Below, one piece after another: positions 38,158 through 48,359 of a stretch of 64,000 nt of DNA. The stretch covers positions 26,596,784 through 26,660,783 of the forward strand of contig OX365953.1 of assembly GCA_947247005.1 (NCBI GenBank), read 5' to 3'. Under the pieces are notes generated by a model. That model saw nothing but the letters and a program-made list of their open reading frames with translations. It made no database searches and was not told where the DNA came from. How positions within the stretch are numbered: position 1 is the stretch's first letter; every line of letters begins with the position of its first letter. Both the position numbers and the translations under genes were made by a program. This DNA is from Spisula solida (taxonomy: Eukaryota > Mollusca > Bivalvia > Venerida > Mactridae).

Positions 38158-38940
38158 ATGGCAGATTGCAATAAAATTATTGAGATATTGGGTTAACTCG
38201 CATTATAATTACGAATGAATAATATGTTTGTACTCTGCTCACATGAGTTAACGTTCGAGTGTTTCTCAATTATGAGCACTGCTTGTAGTACAAATACGAA
38301 TATGTTGATATTGATTTGATATTGAGTCTACACTACATATATACCTAAATTCCACCAAGATCAATACATGTAATTATTATGTATATTTATTTACATTGAT
38401 TGTATTGTTACCATATACATGTATGTTTTGATGCAAATAATCTATCGCATCTACTGCGTTACACTGAGCACATTCTATGATAAATCATGAACACATATGC
38501 TTTTATTTAGACTAATAAGGGGCTTATGTAGTCTGTATAAATATTCAAATATTCAGTTGTTTTGATAGTAATGTTTCTTATATACATGTTATATGTAAAG
38601 TCTCAAAAATATTAACATCATACTATGATAGTTGAATTATAACCTTATCGACAGGTGTAATTGTATTGTATTAATGGTTAATAGACACTATTTCGTATGA
38701 ATTTGTGTACATAGGATAAAGGTACATGTATTAAGCATTGCATGTTATGAATGTGTGTTTATGAGAGCTTGTATAGTCCGTTGGATCAGATCTGCCAATT
38801 GTATATGGAATCACAATATGATAGCATTTCGTTAATGTTTTAGACATCTTAATAAGTACGATAAATTAATTGCAATGATTGTTGACATAATGCTCTGTAT
38901 ACAAATGTCTGACCTGAGTAATCGATGTATACCAATGTTT

Positions 38941-38964
38941 GTATGTATGTATGTATGTATGTAT
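38941..38964 (+). repeat. GTAT microsatellite in LINE leader
   Basis: Six perfect GTAT units. Confidence 0.9.
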
Positions 38965-39190
38965 GACATAATAATTGTTATTTTGATGCATTGTTTGTAA
39001 AGTATATATAATGGGCGTCAGTAATAGAAGAGTATTTTTCTCTGCGTGGTTTGCGACTATCGATTACTATGTTTAGCCCTGTTATTATTGCTGTAGGTAC
39101 TAAATTCCATAAGATAATGGACATCGTTCAATTCCTGTTGTATGCACAATCAACTCTGATCTCTGTTGTAAATATTTTTGATTATGGTTA

Positions 39191-42100
39191 ATGAAAACAA
39201 CTATTTTTACAATGAATGTAAAAGGTTTAGGCGACACTAAAAAGCGAAAAAAGGTATTCCAATGGCTTAAAGATCAAACGTTTTCTATCTATTTATTACA
39301 AGAAACACACTTAAATGAACAAAAGAATGATAAATTTAAGTCTGAGTGGGGTGGTCAAATGATATGCAGCGGTAACAAATCCAATGCGGAAGGGGTAGCA
39401 ATTTTAACCCATCCTGATATAGACTGCAATATTTTAGAAACACAATGTATCCTTAAAGGAAGAATATTATCTGTGAAAGTAGAAATAAATGGGAATACTT
39501 TAAATGTAGTTAATGTATATGGACCGAATGAAGATAATGTTTGCTTCTTTGAACAACTTTCTAAACACATTGCATCGTTAGATGGAGAAAATATGGTAAT
39601 AGGAGGTGATTTTAATACAATAATGGATGTTAATCTTGATAAACGAAACGGAAGACAAAATACTCATAAAAAATGCAGATCAAAATTACAAGACATTCTT
39701 AATCAATTTTCACTTATGGACATATGGAGAAACATGCATATAAATAAAAAACAATTCACTTGGCATTCCAATCACAGTCCACCAATATCTTGTAGATTAG
39801 ACTATTACATTATATCCAAAGAACTAGAAAGACATGCGACTAAATGTGTTATCAAGTATGGTTATCGGACAGATCACTCATCCGTTTTATTAAAGCTTGA
39901 ATTAATTAATAAAAAACGAGGCCCTGGATACTTTAAAGTAAATAACAGTCTTCTACAAATCGAAGAATATAGAAATAAAATATCAAACGAAATTAAAGAA
40001 GTAATATACATCAATAACGAAGCAAACCCAAATACTAAATGGGAATTAATAAAAAGTACCATCCGGAATGAAACTATAAAGTATGCCTGTCAGAAGAAGA
40101 AAAAAGAAAACATAAGAGAAAAGGAATTAATAGAAAACATATCAAAGTTGGAAAAGGCGCTTAATGAAAATAGTAATGCACGTACATATACAGAACTACA
40201 AGGAACGAAATTAGAATTAGACAACTTGTTAGATATAAAAATGAACGGGATATTAACACGATCCAAAGCAAATCATGTAGAAGGCAATGAAAAAAATACT
40301 AAATATTTTGCAAACTTGGAAAAACATCACGCTCAGAAAAAAATTGTTGGAAAATTAAAAATTAAAGATACATTTATAACGGATGAAAAAGAAATACTTA
40401 AAGAAGAAGTTAACTTTTTCAAAAACATATATCAAAATAATAGTAACAATAAACTACCTAATATTGACTTCTTCAGTGAGCCAATAGAAACACTAAAAAC
40501 GGAAGATAAGGAAGTATGTGAAGGTTTGCTGACTATAGATGAATGTTTTAAAGCTCTCATGGAAATGAAAAATAACAAAAGTCCCGGCTCAGATGGTATT
40601 ACGGTAGAATTATATAAAGTATTTTGGAATGACATAAAATCATATTATATTGATTCAATTAACTACTCTTTTGATATTGGACATTTAACAGACCTTCAAA
40701 AGCAAGGGGTAATATCATTAATACCAAAGTCCGATAAAGATACTACTGTTCTATCAAATTGGCGCCCTATTACATTGCTAAATGTGGATTATAAGATTGC
40801 TACCAAGACCATAGCTAACAGAATAAGAAAAGTTATAGGTACTATTATAGCAAACTCACAAACCGGTTTCATAAAAGGAAGATACATAGGAGAAAACGTT
40901 AGGCTCATCTTTGAAAATTTAGACTACTTAAATGAAAACGATAAACCAGGATTACTCTTCTTTTCTGACTTTGAAAAAGCATATGATACCCTTAAACATA
41001 GTTTTATATTCAAATGCCTAGAACATTTCAATTTTGGAAACGGTTTAATTTGTTGGGTTAAGTTGTTCTATAACAATATAAGTAGCGTGATACTTAACAA
41101 TGGATATATGTCTGAAAGTTTTACAATACTAAATGGGGTTAGACAAGGATGTCCCTTGTCTTCCTCGTTATTTATAATATGCATGGAAGTTTTATCACAT
41201 TATATAGCGAGTGATAATTCAATAAAAGGTATCACGATGCACGACAATGAAGTTAAACAAACCTTATTCGCGGATGACGCAACATATTTTAATGACGGTT
41301 CAAAAGATTCTTTTGAAAGGCTCGTATATGTTATTAGCCAGTTTGGAGTCATATCTGGCCTAAACCTGAATAATACCAAATCGGTCGTTTTGAGGGCAGG
41401 CTCCTTAAAAGCCTCAAACATTGAATACTGCAAGAATAAGAAGTTCAAATGGAACTCAGAATCTGCAAAAACCCTAGGTATTAATTTCTACAATGATAAC
41501 AATCTCAACTTTAAAAATAATTTTGATGCAAAAATTGAGGATTTTAATAATTGTTTAAAACAATGGCAACACAGAAAACTCACAATGATGGGAAAAGTGA
41601 CTGTGATAAAAACCCTTGCCTTACCAAAGCTAGTCTACGCTTTTTGCGTATTACCTTCTCCCTCGGATAACATATTAGACTCAATAACTAAAAACATATT
41701 CTCCTTCCTATGGGATGGAAAACCCGAAAAGATTAAACGAATAGAATTAGTACATAATTATGATAGAGGAGGTTTGAAACTAACAGACATTCGAAAATTT
41801 CTATACTCAATAAAAGCCTCATGGGTTAAACGTATTATAGATGAAGAAAATACCGGACAATGGAAACATATTTACAAGTCAATACTCAAACCATATGGTG
41901 GTAATTTAATATTCGAAGGGGAACTCTCACAAATTGAAATACGTAAACTATGTATAAAAAATTCATTTTTAGAAGACATTCTCACAAGTTGGTATACAGT
42001 AAAAGACAGTTTTGAAGATAAACTAAACCACATACTCTGGAATAATAGACATATACAAGTAAATAACATACCAATATTTTGGAAAACTTGGCATGACAAT

Positions 42101-42790
42101 GGAGTAAAATACCTGGAACATTTATATGACTTTCGCATAAATAAGTTCTATACATTTCAACAGTTCGCATTTACCTACAATATTCCAGCAACCGAGTTCT
42201 TAAAATTTCACCAGCTTATTGCGAATATACCAGCAACGCACAAAAATATAATAAACATGGAAACATTAACACGCAACAGACCAGCAACGCTTCTGGAAAT
42301 TACATCAAAAATACAAAAACCGTGTAAACAATACTATAAATTTCAAATATCAAATATTGGTGAACGAAATGTTAAATCGGAAACTAAATGGAAATACGAA
42401 TTAAATAACAATGATATTATATGGAAACTTGTTTACAGAAATACTTTCAGCGCAACTATAGATACCAAACTGCGTGATTTCCAGTACAAATACTTAAAAC
42501 GCGTAGTTGCTACAAATAAACTTCTATTAAAATGTCATATAGTAGAATCAAGTATGTGTTATTTCTGTAATAGTTATGAGGAAAGTATAGAGCACTTGTT
42601 TTGGTCATGCTATCACTCGCAGAATATGTGGAATAGGTTATCCCGATACTTAAGGGGAAAAGATATGGATATTATGTTTGATTATACGATAGTAAGCTTT
42701 GGTATCACGAAAAAACATGTACACTATAACTTGATTAATTATATTATCATTTTAATGAAGTATTATATTTTTATACGAAACAAAAACTAG
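39191..42790 (+). CDS. LINE ORF2: APE endonuclease and reverse transcriptase
   Basis: ATG at 39191, 1199 codons, uninterrupted. The APE-type endonuclease occupies about residues 1-240: L-L-Q-E-T-H near 36, G-G-D-F-N near 138, R-L-D-Y-Y and a final T-D-H-S-S. The reverse transcriptase follows: N-W-R-P-I-T-L-L-N, then F-S-D-F-E-K-A-Y-D, G-V-R-Q-G-C-P-L-S-S, and F-A-D-D at 693-696. The C-terminus has a C-x2-C...H-x4-C knuckle (M-C-Y-F-C, then I-E-H-L-F-W-S-C). This order and the N-W-R-P-I-T-L-L-N form fit the L1/Tx1 group. It nicks target DNA and primes cDNA synthesis there. All catalytic residues look present. Confidence 0.95.
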   Translation: MKTTIFTMNVKGLGDTKKRKKVFQWLKDQTFSIYLLQETHLNEQKNDKFKSEWGGQMICSGNKSNAEGVAILTHPDIDCNILETQCILKGRILSVKVEINGNTLNVVNVYGPNEDNVCFFEQLSKHIASLDGENMVIGGDFNTIMDVNLDKRNGRQNTHKKCRSKLQDILNQFSLMDIWRNMHINKKQFTWHSNHSPPISCRLDYYIISKELERHATKCVIKYGYRTDHSSVLLKLELINKKRGPGYFKVNNSLLQIEEYRNKISNEIKEVIYINNEANPNTKWELIKSTIRNETIKYACQKKKKENIREKELIENISKLEKALNENSNARTYTELQGTKLELDNLLDIKMNGILTRSKANHVEGNEKNTKYFANLEKHHAQKKIVGKLKIKDTFITDEKEILKEEVNFFKNIYQNNSNNKLPNIDFFSEPIETLKTEDKEVCEGLLTIDECFKALMEMKNNKSPGSDGITVELYKVFWNDIKSYYIDSINYSFDIGHLTDLQKQGVISLIPKSDKDTTVLSNWRPITLLNVDYKIATKTIANRIRKVIGTIIANSQTGFIKGRYIGENVRLIFENLDYLNENDKPGLLFFSDFEKAYDTLKHSFIFKCLEHFNFGNGLICWVKLFYNNISSVILNNGYMSESFTILNGVRQGCPLSSSLFIICMEVLSHYIASDNSIKGITMHDNEVKQTLFADDATYFNDGSKDSFERLVYVISQFGVISGLNLNNTKSVVLRAGSLKASNIEYCKNKKFKWNSESAKTLGINFYNDNNLNFKNNFDAKIEDFNNCLKQWQHRKLTMMGKVTVIKTLALPKLVYAFCVLPSPSDNILDSITKNIFSFLWDGKPEKIKRIELVHNYDRGGLKLTDIRKFLYSIKASWVKRIIDEENTGQWKHIYKSILKPYGGNLIFEGELSQIEIRKLCIKNSFLEDILTSWYTVKDSFEDKLNHILWNNRHIQVNNIPIFWKTWHDNGVKYLEHLYDFRINKFYTFQQFAFTYNIPATEFLKFHQLIANIPATHKNIINMETLTRNRPATLLEITSKIQKPCKQYYKFQISNIGERNVKSETKWKYELNNNDIIWKLVYRNTFSATIDTKLRDFQYKYLKRVVATNKLLLKCHIVESSMCYFCNSYEESIEHLFWSCYHSQNMWNRLSRYLRGKDMDIMFDYTIVSFGITKKHVHYNLINYIIILMKYYIFIRNKN

Positions 42791-43174
42791 GGATATTATG
42801 TTTTGAACACTTCTCAAACTACCTTAAAACACGAATAACTATTGAACGGGAAATAGCCTTAAAAAATGACAAAATGGATATTTTTGTTAATAGATACAGA
42901 GTTTTATACAATTAGAACCAGAGATCACGGTTGATTTTGTATTGTTTAATTTTTTTTAATTTACTTTTGTTGAAGTATTAACAACCAACTTCGGCAATAT
43001 TACATATTTTATTCGACAAACAACCATAATTGTAAAGTGGGGATAAATTGTATAAGGAGATTATGTATATATATTATGAGTGTCGTATACAATGCATACA
43101 TATGACGTTTTATATGCTTGATGTAGCTATGTAATCTTTTTGTACGAATATATGTTTAAATTGAATAAAAAAAA

Positions 43175-43185
43175 AACAACGTTAC
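43175..43185. repeat. Target-site duplication, right copy
   Basis: AACAACGTTAC following the A-run; matches 38147-38157. Confidence 0.8.
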
Positions 43186-43192
43186 TGGTCGA

Positions 43193-43195
43193 CAT
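43193..43195 (-). other. Orphaned start codon of the LINE-interrupted gene
   Basis: Minus strand ATG followed by three codons that reach the right duplication copy in the same phase as the frame entering the left copy at 38157. It marks the original start of the gene at 37109-38157. Confidence 0.55.
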
Positions 43196-43265
43196 CGAGA
43201 GTCGAAATGAAATTTGTGAACTAAACCTACTGGCTGAGTGAATATCTTTCAGTGCATTATAACCC

Positions 43266-43273
43266 TATAAATA
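43266..43273 (+). promoter_or_regulatory. TATA box for 43324-44133
   Basis: TATAAATA about 50 nt before ATG 43324. Confidence 0.6.
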
Positions 43274-43323
43274 CCGAGGCTTTTTAGTTCAATTGTCATT
43301 CCTCAACGGATAGTCAACCAAAC

Positions 43324-44133
43324 ATGTCGTATCTTTCACACACAGAAAAACGTCTTCAAGAGACACGCAACATTTACAAGCATTTCAATGGTGATCGAAG
43401 GCTGTATAGCACTGGGAAACTAATCCAAGAAAGAGAAAATCGACATGAACGTTATTCAAAACAGTATGTTGAGCAACAACTTCGCATACATAACCACTGG
43501 TTTCCAACATGGTTTGAAGTAGAAGATGCTAGTGAGAAATTTTGTAACCAATTCACACTCGAATCGGCCAAGGAGTCATATGATTTGTTACAAACTTCAA
43601 AAACATGTGAAATTCCAATTGAGTGCACTGACAAGGAGGATATGCATGACATTTTGAAAATGTTGCTGGATGGACACTATGGTATTCACACCATGTCAGT
43701 GGCTTGTTCGTATGACAGTACTACGGTAAATGTACCATCGAAAATGGTTCTGATGAAACACAATGAGAGCAAAATCACTTTTGCTGAAGGTATCAAGCAT
43801 CAAGAACGACCTCTGAGTCCATTTGTTGTTACAAATATTGTTGGAGCAAACTACGAAAGGTCAGATAGAACGATTCTGGTAACATCGGAAGAATTTATGC
43901 ATACGAGGTATCTACACGGAGATTGGAGACACATTCAATTTAACGACGACGTACCCAAGAATGGATTGAAGATGAGAGTATGCTATGCAATCAGACCTGA
44001 GTCTGTTTCAGTTATAACTTTACGTATTGGTGACACGAAGATAGTTATGTTTCCAGTGGTACAAGAAGATACATGGGGTTTGTCAAAGAAGTCTGTATCG
44101 GGTGCCATAGAGGCAATTGCTCATTTTTGTTGA
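43324..44133 (+). CDS. Unrecognised 269-residue protein
   Basis: ATG at 43324, intact. The N-terminal 80 residues are helical and rich in Arg, His and Gln. The C-terminal 150 residues are beta-rich, with V-C-Y-A-I-R-P-E-S-V-S-V-I-T-L-R-I-G-D-T. I looked for dUTPase motifs, given the kinase next door, and did not find them. Probably read in the same direction as the nucleoside kinase that starts 32 bases after its stop. Confidence 0.55.
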   Translation: MSYLSHTEKRLQETRNIYKHFNGDRRLYSTGKLIQERENRHERYSKQYVEQQLRIHNHWFPTWFEVEDASEKFCNQFTLESAKESYDLLQTSKTCEIPIECTDKEDMHDILKMLLDGHYGIHTMSVACSYDSTTVNVPSKMVLMKHNESKITFAEGIKHQERPLSPFVVTNIVGANYERSDRTILVTSEEFMHTRYLHGDWRHIQFNDDVPKNGLKMRVCYAIRPESVSVITLRIGDTKIVMFPVVQEDTWGLSKKSVSGAIEAIAHFC

Positions 44134-44164
44134 ATGTTACTGAAACATCCCATATTAATAAAAG

Positions 44165-44884
44165 ATGAAATATTATTCTTTTGTTAGTATTTGTTGCTTT
44201 TACATCATTTTGCTTTACTTATTCACTACAATGTCTGGAGTGAAGATATTTTCTATCGAGGGAAACATTGGTGCAGGCAAAAGTACATTTTTGTCTAAGC
44301 TTCAACACAATACACAAATAATCAACATTGTACCAGAACCACTTCATGAATGGCAAAACGTACAAACTCCAGATGGACAAAATATCAATCTGTTTGAAAT
44401 GTACAGCAAAGATGTTAGCCAATATGCATTTGTGTTTCAACTGACTACGTTAGTTAGTCATGTCAATATGATCAGGAAAATCATTGACACTAACAAAATT
44501 GGTATTTTTGTTTTGGAAAGATGTGTAACCAGCAATCGCAACATTTTCACGTCTTTGCACAAAGATTCTGGAAACATTAGCCCGGTTGAATGGACAATAT
44601 ACAACAATATCTTAGATTCATTTCTACCTAGTGGTTTTCAGATTGATGGATATATTTATTTACGCACTTCACCTGAAAGGTGTCAAGAGAGAATTCGACA
44701 CCGAAACAGAATAGAAGAAAACACAATATCTATGGAGTATTTGGAAAAACTTCATTCGTATCACGAAACATGGTTAACATCTGAATCAAATGTAATAACT
44801 ATCGATAACAATTTTGACGAAACAAATTATTTTGACTATTCACAAAATATGAAAACTGTTCACCATTGGATTATGGCAAATTGA
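44165..44884 (+). CDS. Deoxynucleoside kinase
   Basis: ATG at 44165, 239 codons; ATG 44231 is an attractive alternative. Numbered from 44165, E-G-N-I-G-A-G-K-S-T at 32-41 is the P-loop, E-P-L-H-E-W near 58-63 the substrate-binding region, L-E-R-C near 118 replaces the usual E-R-S, and R-x4-R-x2-R near 181-188 is the lid. This matches the dNK/thymidine-kinase-2 group, which phosphorylates deoxynucleosides to supply DNA synthesis. The first 22 residues are strongly hydrophobic and unlike the family, so they are either untranslated leader (true start 44231) or a membrane anchor. Intact. Confidence 0.85.
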   Translation: MKYYSFVSICCFYIILLYLFTTMSGVKIFSIEGNIGAGKSTFLSKLQHNTQIINIVPEPLHEWQNVQTPDGQNINLFEMYSKDVSQYAFVFQLTTLVSHVNMIRKIIDTNKIGIFVLERCVTSNRNIFTSLHKDSGNISPVEWTIYNNILDSFLPSGFQIDGYIYLRTSPERCQERIRHRNRIEENTISMEYLEKLHSYHETWLTSESNVITIDNNFDETNYFDYSQNMKTVHHWIMAN

Positions 44885-47800
44885 ATTTGTCTAATAAATA
44901 GTTTACAAATCTGTTGAGTGTTTCTTCACTAACTAAAATGTATCTCGTTGAACGGTCGTCATTCAATGCTGACAATTTCCATCTACTAAGTAAAGCATTG
45001 ACCGTTGTTAAATCAAATGCATTTGTGTTTTGCTTAAAAGTAATGATAACTTCTTGTGTTTGCGCAGTTACACGAGATGTTGTGTTTATTGATGGTGTCG
45101 AACTTTGGGCTAAAAATAAGCTTTGCGTAGTATGTGGTTTCGGAATAACAACGGTTTCTGTTTCTCCGCCTTATGTTTTAAGTATGTATTGAGTAGAATG
45201 GTCCCTTGTAGGTGATATTGTATCGACACTTTGTAGCGGTAACCACTGAGTAGCTTTCATTTTTGATACTATACCATATCGACGGTGTTTTGTGTCTAGA
45301 ATGTAAATACTGTCCTTAGTACAACTTCTAGTCAACACTAAATTGTCCATGTTTGCGTCTGTAATAGGTATAGTCGAGTGAGACTGACTTGAGCTGAATA
45401 AATCAACTATTCCAACATGATTATCTGCAAGATAATATACGTCAGTTCCGTGTACAACTGATCTTCTCGGTAATAAATACTTCTGAATAGAAAATATTTC
45501 GGGATTAACTGGTATTGGCATCCAGGAACCAGTTTTATCGCCAGTGTGATAATATCCGAACGAATTCGTTACATCATTTTCTGATTCTGTTATTGCTATA
45601 CAAGCGTAGGTGTTTTTGTTTTTGAAGGGGTTATCGTTAAACTTGCTGGGTGCGCTGAACGGTTTCAAACGAACTCGCATGTCTATTACACTTATCAAAT
45701 GATCCGTGGCTTTGTGGTTATGTAGTTCTAGGGATATTTTACTGATATCAGAACCACTTGCTTCCCTCAGAATACACTTAAAATGATCAAAAACTGGTTT
45801 GGGTAAAACATCGTTTTGATACTTCTCATTCATCATTTTAACTAAGCGTTTTATATCTGTGACTTGAAGCAAATCATGTTTAGTGCTGGTATTGTCGTAA
45901 ATTTTGTCCACCACGTCCTGAGGTACTTGTAATTTTAGAACTACACTAATAGCATTGTCTACTCGTTTCTGTTTTGGTAACTTAGAATCGGAAACAACAT
46001 TTATAACAAATCTATCGTTCCATGCACTTTGGTTTTTGGCGTATTGGTAGAAATTATTTTGTTGATCGGTTAGTGCTGTAGGAACGTATTGTATTACAGA
46101 TTGAGTCTCTTTTCCTGAGGTATCATCTGGATAATACAGATTATCTGATATCATACAGTGATTGAGATCTTTGTTATATTGAATAACTGGTGTGTAATAG
46201 TTAGCACTTGTTTTCTGCACAATTAATCCACGAGATTCTTCGTTATTCAAGTTATTCTCGAATGGGAAGGTATATGTTTCGGGCAGTATTAAGATATCAT
46301 CGGAAAACACGTGTATTGGTGATTCTAACATACATGACATAGCATATATTTCGGTCGCTTTCGCATGAATTCCGTCGTTGCCAACTGGCCGAAATCGTAA
46401 ATACATCTCTACATTATCGGCTGTTGACGCTTTTTGACAGATTTTATTCATACTATATTCGTTTTCGGGTTGTATCATGTAGTTATACAATCTCTCTCGA
46501 ATGATGGTATGATAAATTTCATTTCCGAATACCAAATACGAAATACTCTTGTAGAAAGAGTTTCCATTCTTTTCAATATCAATTGTTTCAAAGGTTTCGC
46601 TGTCACTTTTAAGTACTGGTTTCAATCGTTGGTTTTCTATATTCATAGCACTTTGAATCAATCGTTTTACGTCCATATTTTCATTACCTTCCAATAGTAT
46701 ACCAACAAATTTTCTCCTATCGTCGTCAATAATATGTGATGTCCATTTATTCACCGCGTTTGATGCTTGGTTTTCTATATCCATAGCACATTGAATCACA
46801 CTCCTTTCGTCGCTATACGTATTACCCTCGAACATTGGTGATCTCATTTCATTAGATACTTTGGTGGTACATTCACGAACAAAATCTTGCGGTTTTGGGT
46901 CCAATTGGTCTGTAGATAACATCATAGGTGTGTTAAGAGATTCATAGTCAAACTTGTCACCCGTTTCATTGAAGTCAATTATATTATCGAACACGTTTCT
47001 GTCATAAGCATCTTGCTGAAAATACTCCTGATAAGAATCGGCTGTCGGGAAAGTATCATTAAATGTATTGAACTTTTTATTCTCAATTTTGTCCGTTGAT
47101 GCAATGTCCATTTTATTTGTGATTAATTGATCCGATGTGTCGTACAAACAAAGTGATTTAATTGGAAATTGATCTTTTATTAAGCTTTCGCGGTTCATCT
47201 CGCTTAAATCATTATTGAATAAACTGTATTTGCACGATCCCTGTTCCATCAGATTATTGTTGATTTGAGTATTCTCTATATTTTTTGTGTGTGTGGAAGA
47301 AAAATGATTTATTTCTGTATCGAAAATGTTTTCCTTTAATATAGCTTGTTCGAGTAAATCGACCGACTGGGGTGAAGACAGTATCTTTTTTTTTGAACAA
47401 ACAACCGGTACATCTTGATTATCAAAGACAAACTTGTTCGATTTCTTTATCTCCGGTGTTGAACTAGGATCTACGTTTCTGTGTCGTTTTAAACAAAGTT
47501 TCCCAACCTTACCATCTGTATCATCCTTTTTGTTACAGTAAAATTAGATGTCTGTTCGAGGGGTAGATTTCCTAGAACTTTTCTTTTCCTGACAACTTTC
47601 ATTTTAGTCGAATTTTCATTCCAACCAAATCCGTAGTTCGTATTAAATGGAATAACTGGTCGAAACACGTTTTTGGACTTTTCTACGTGAATGTGAAGTC
47701 CATGTGATGATAGCGGGATTTTGATATGCTTTGTCTTACTAAAGTACACGTCGTGCGTTTTTATAATTTTAGGATATGCACCTGATCGAATAGCGTCAGT

Positions 47801-48286
47801 CGAGAAAATATATATCTTAACCTCTAAGAAATGTGCCAATGCTTTAAGGAGCACGGTTTGTGTTGGTATATCTGAATGTGTTTGATATTGATCAATAAAA
47901 CTCTGAACGTCCATATTCATGTGTTTTTGAATAAGATGATGAAATATATTCTGATTCTGCATCATGTAACTAAACAATGCCATATTAATAAGATTCCAGT
48001 ATTGTTCAGAGCCGAAAAGGATGAATGACACACATCTGAATAAATCATTTCCGTCGTTTTCTACAGCTGATGTTACAAATCTATCGGAATTAGCAATAAT
48101 CATATCAGATGAAAGCATATGAATTTGCTCAAGTAAAGACTCTTTCATCTTCGAATGTAATCCGTAAATGTTTCTCGCTATTTTTTTAACAATCATTTCT
48201 CGCTTTTCGTATGTCATAGGTCGATATATGTCCAAGCTGTTTGGGAAAAATGTCGGAAGCTCTATATCGATTGCGTGTGGTTTCAT
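44871..48286 (-). pseudogene. Large protein with two OTU-like domains, one frameshift and one in-frame stop
   Basis: ATG at 48286. The first frame (to 47489) has N-D-G-N-D-L-F-R-C-V-S-F-I-L-F-G, an OTU core with Asp at the catalytic Cys position. Near 47520 the coding frame shifts. The second frame is open from about 47510 through ATG 47249 to TAA 45171-45173, and has K-N-G-N-S-F-Y-K-S-I-S-Y-L-V-F-G, a second OTU core with Ser at the Cys position. After the TAA the same frame stays open for about 99 more codons to TAA 44871-44873. The combined length is about 1130 residues. C-terminal histidines expected in active OTU enzymes are also not evident. A TATATATAA box lies at 48333-48342. Related to 30980-32806. 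Confidence 0.55.
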
Positions 48287-48332
48287 ATTTAAGAATGATG
48301 ATGATAAAATAAACAACAAAAAACAATTTATG

Positions 48333-48342
48333 TTATATATAT
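48333..48342 (-). promoter_or_regulatory. TATA box for 44871-48286
   Basis: Minus strand ATATATATAA about 50 nt before ATG 48286. Confidence 0.55.
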
Positions 48343-48359
48343 TTTTTTTCGTTACAACG

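Larger units (their letters stand above)
38158..43174 (+). mobile_element. Non-LTR retrotransposon (LINE, L1/Tx1-like), apparently full ORF2
   Basis: A 5017-bp element bounded by 11-bp direct repeats and ending in an A-rich tail (AATAAAAAAAAA). It has about 1 kb of 5' leader with a (GTAT)6 microsatellite at 38941-38964 and no ORF1 that I can see, then one 1199-codon ORF and a 380-bp 3' region. Insertion orientation is opposite to the viral gene it interrupts. The intact ORF and exact duplication point to a fairly recent event. Confidence 0.9.

Noticed and set aside
43324..44133. Possible dUTPase next to the nucleoside kinase
   Set aside because: None of the dUTPase motifs are present; left as unrecognised.
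44914..45192. 92-codon plus-strand ORF
   Set aside because: It is antisense to the open tail of the OTU-like gene beyond its in-frame stop; the minus-strand frame explains it better.
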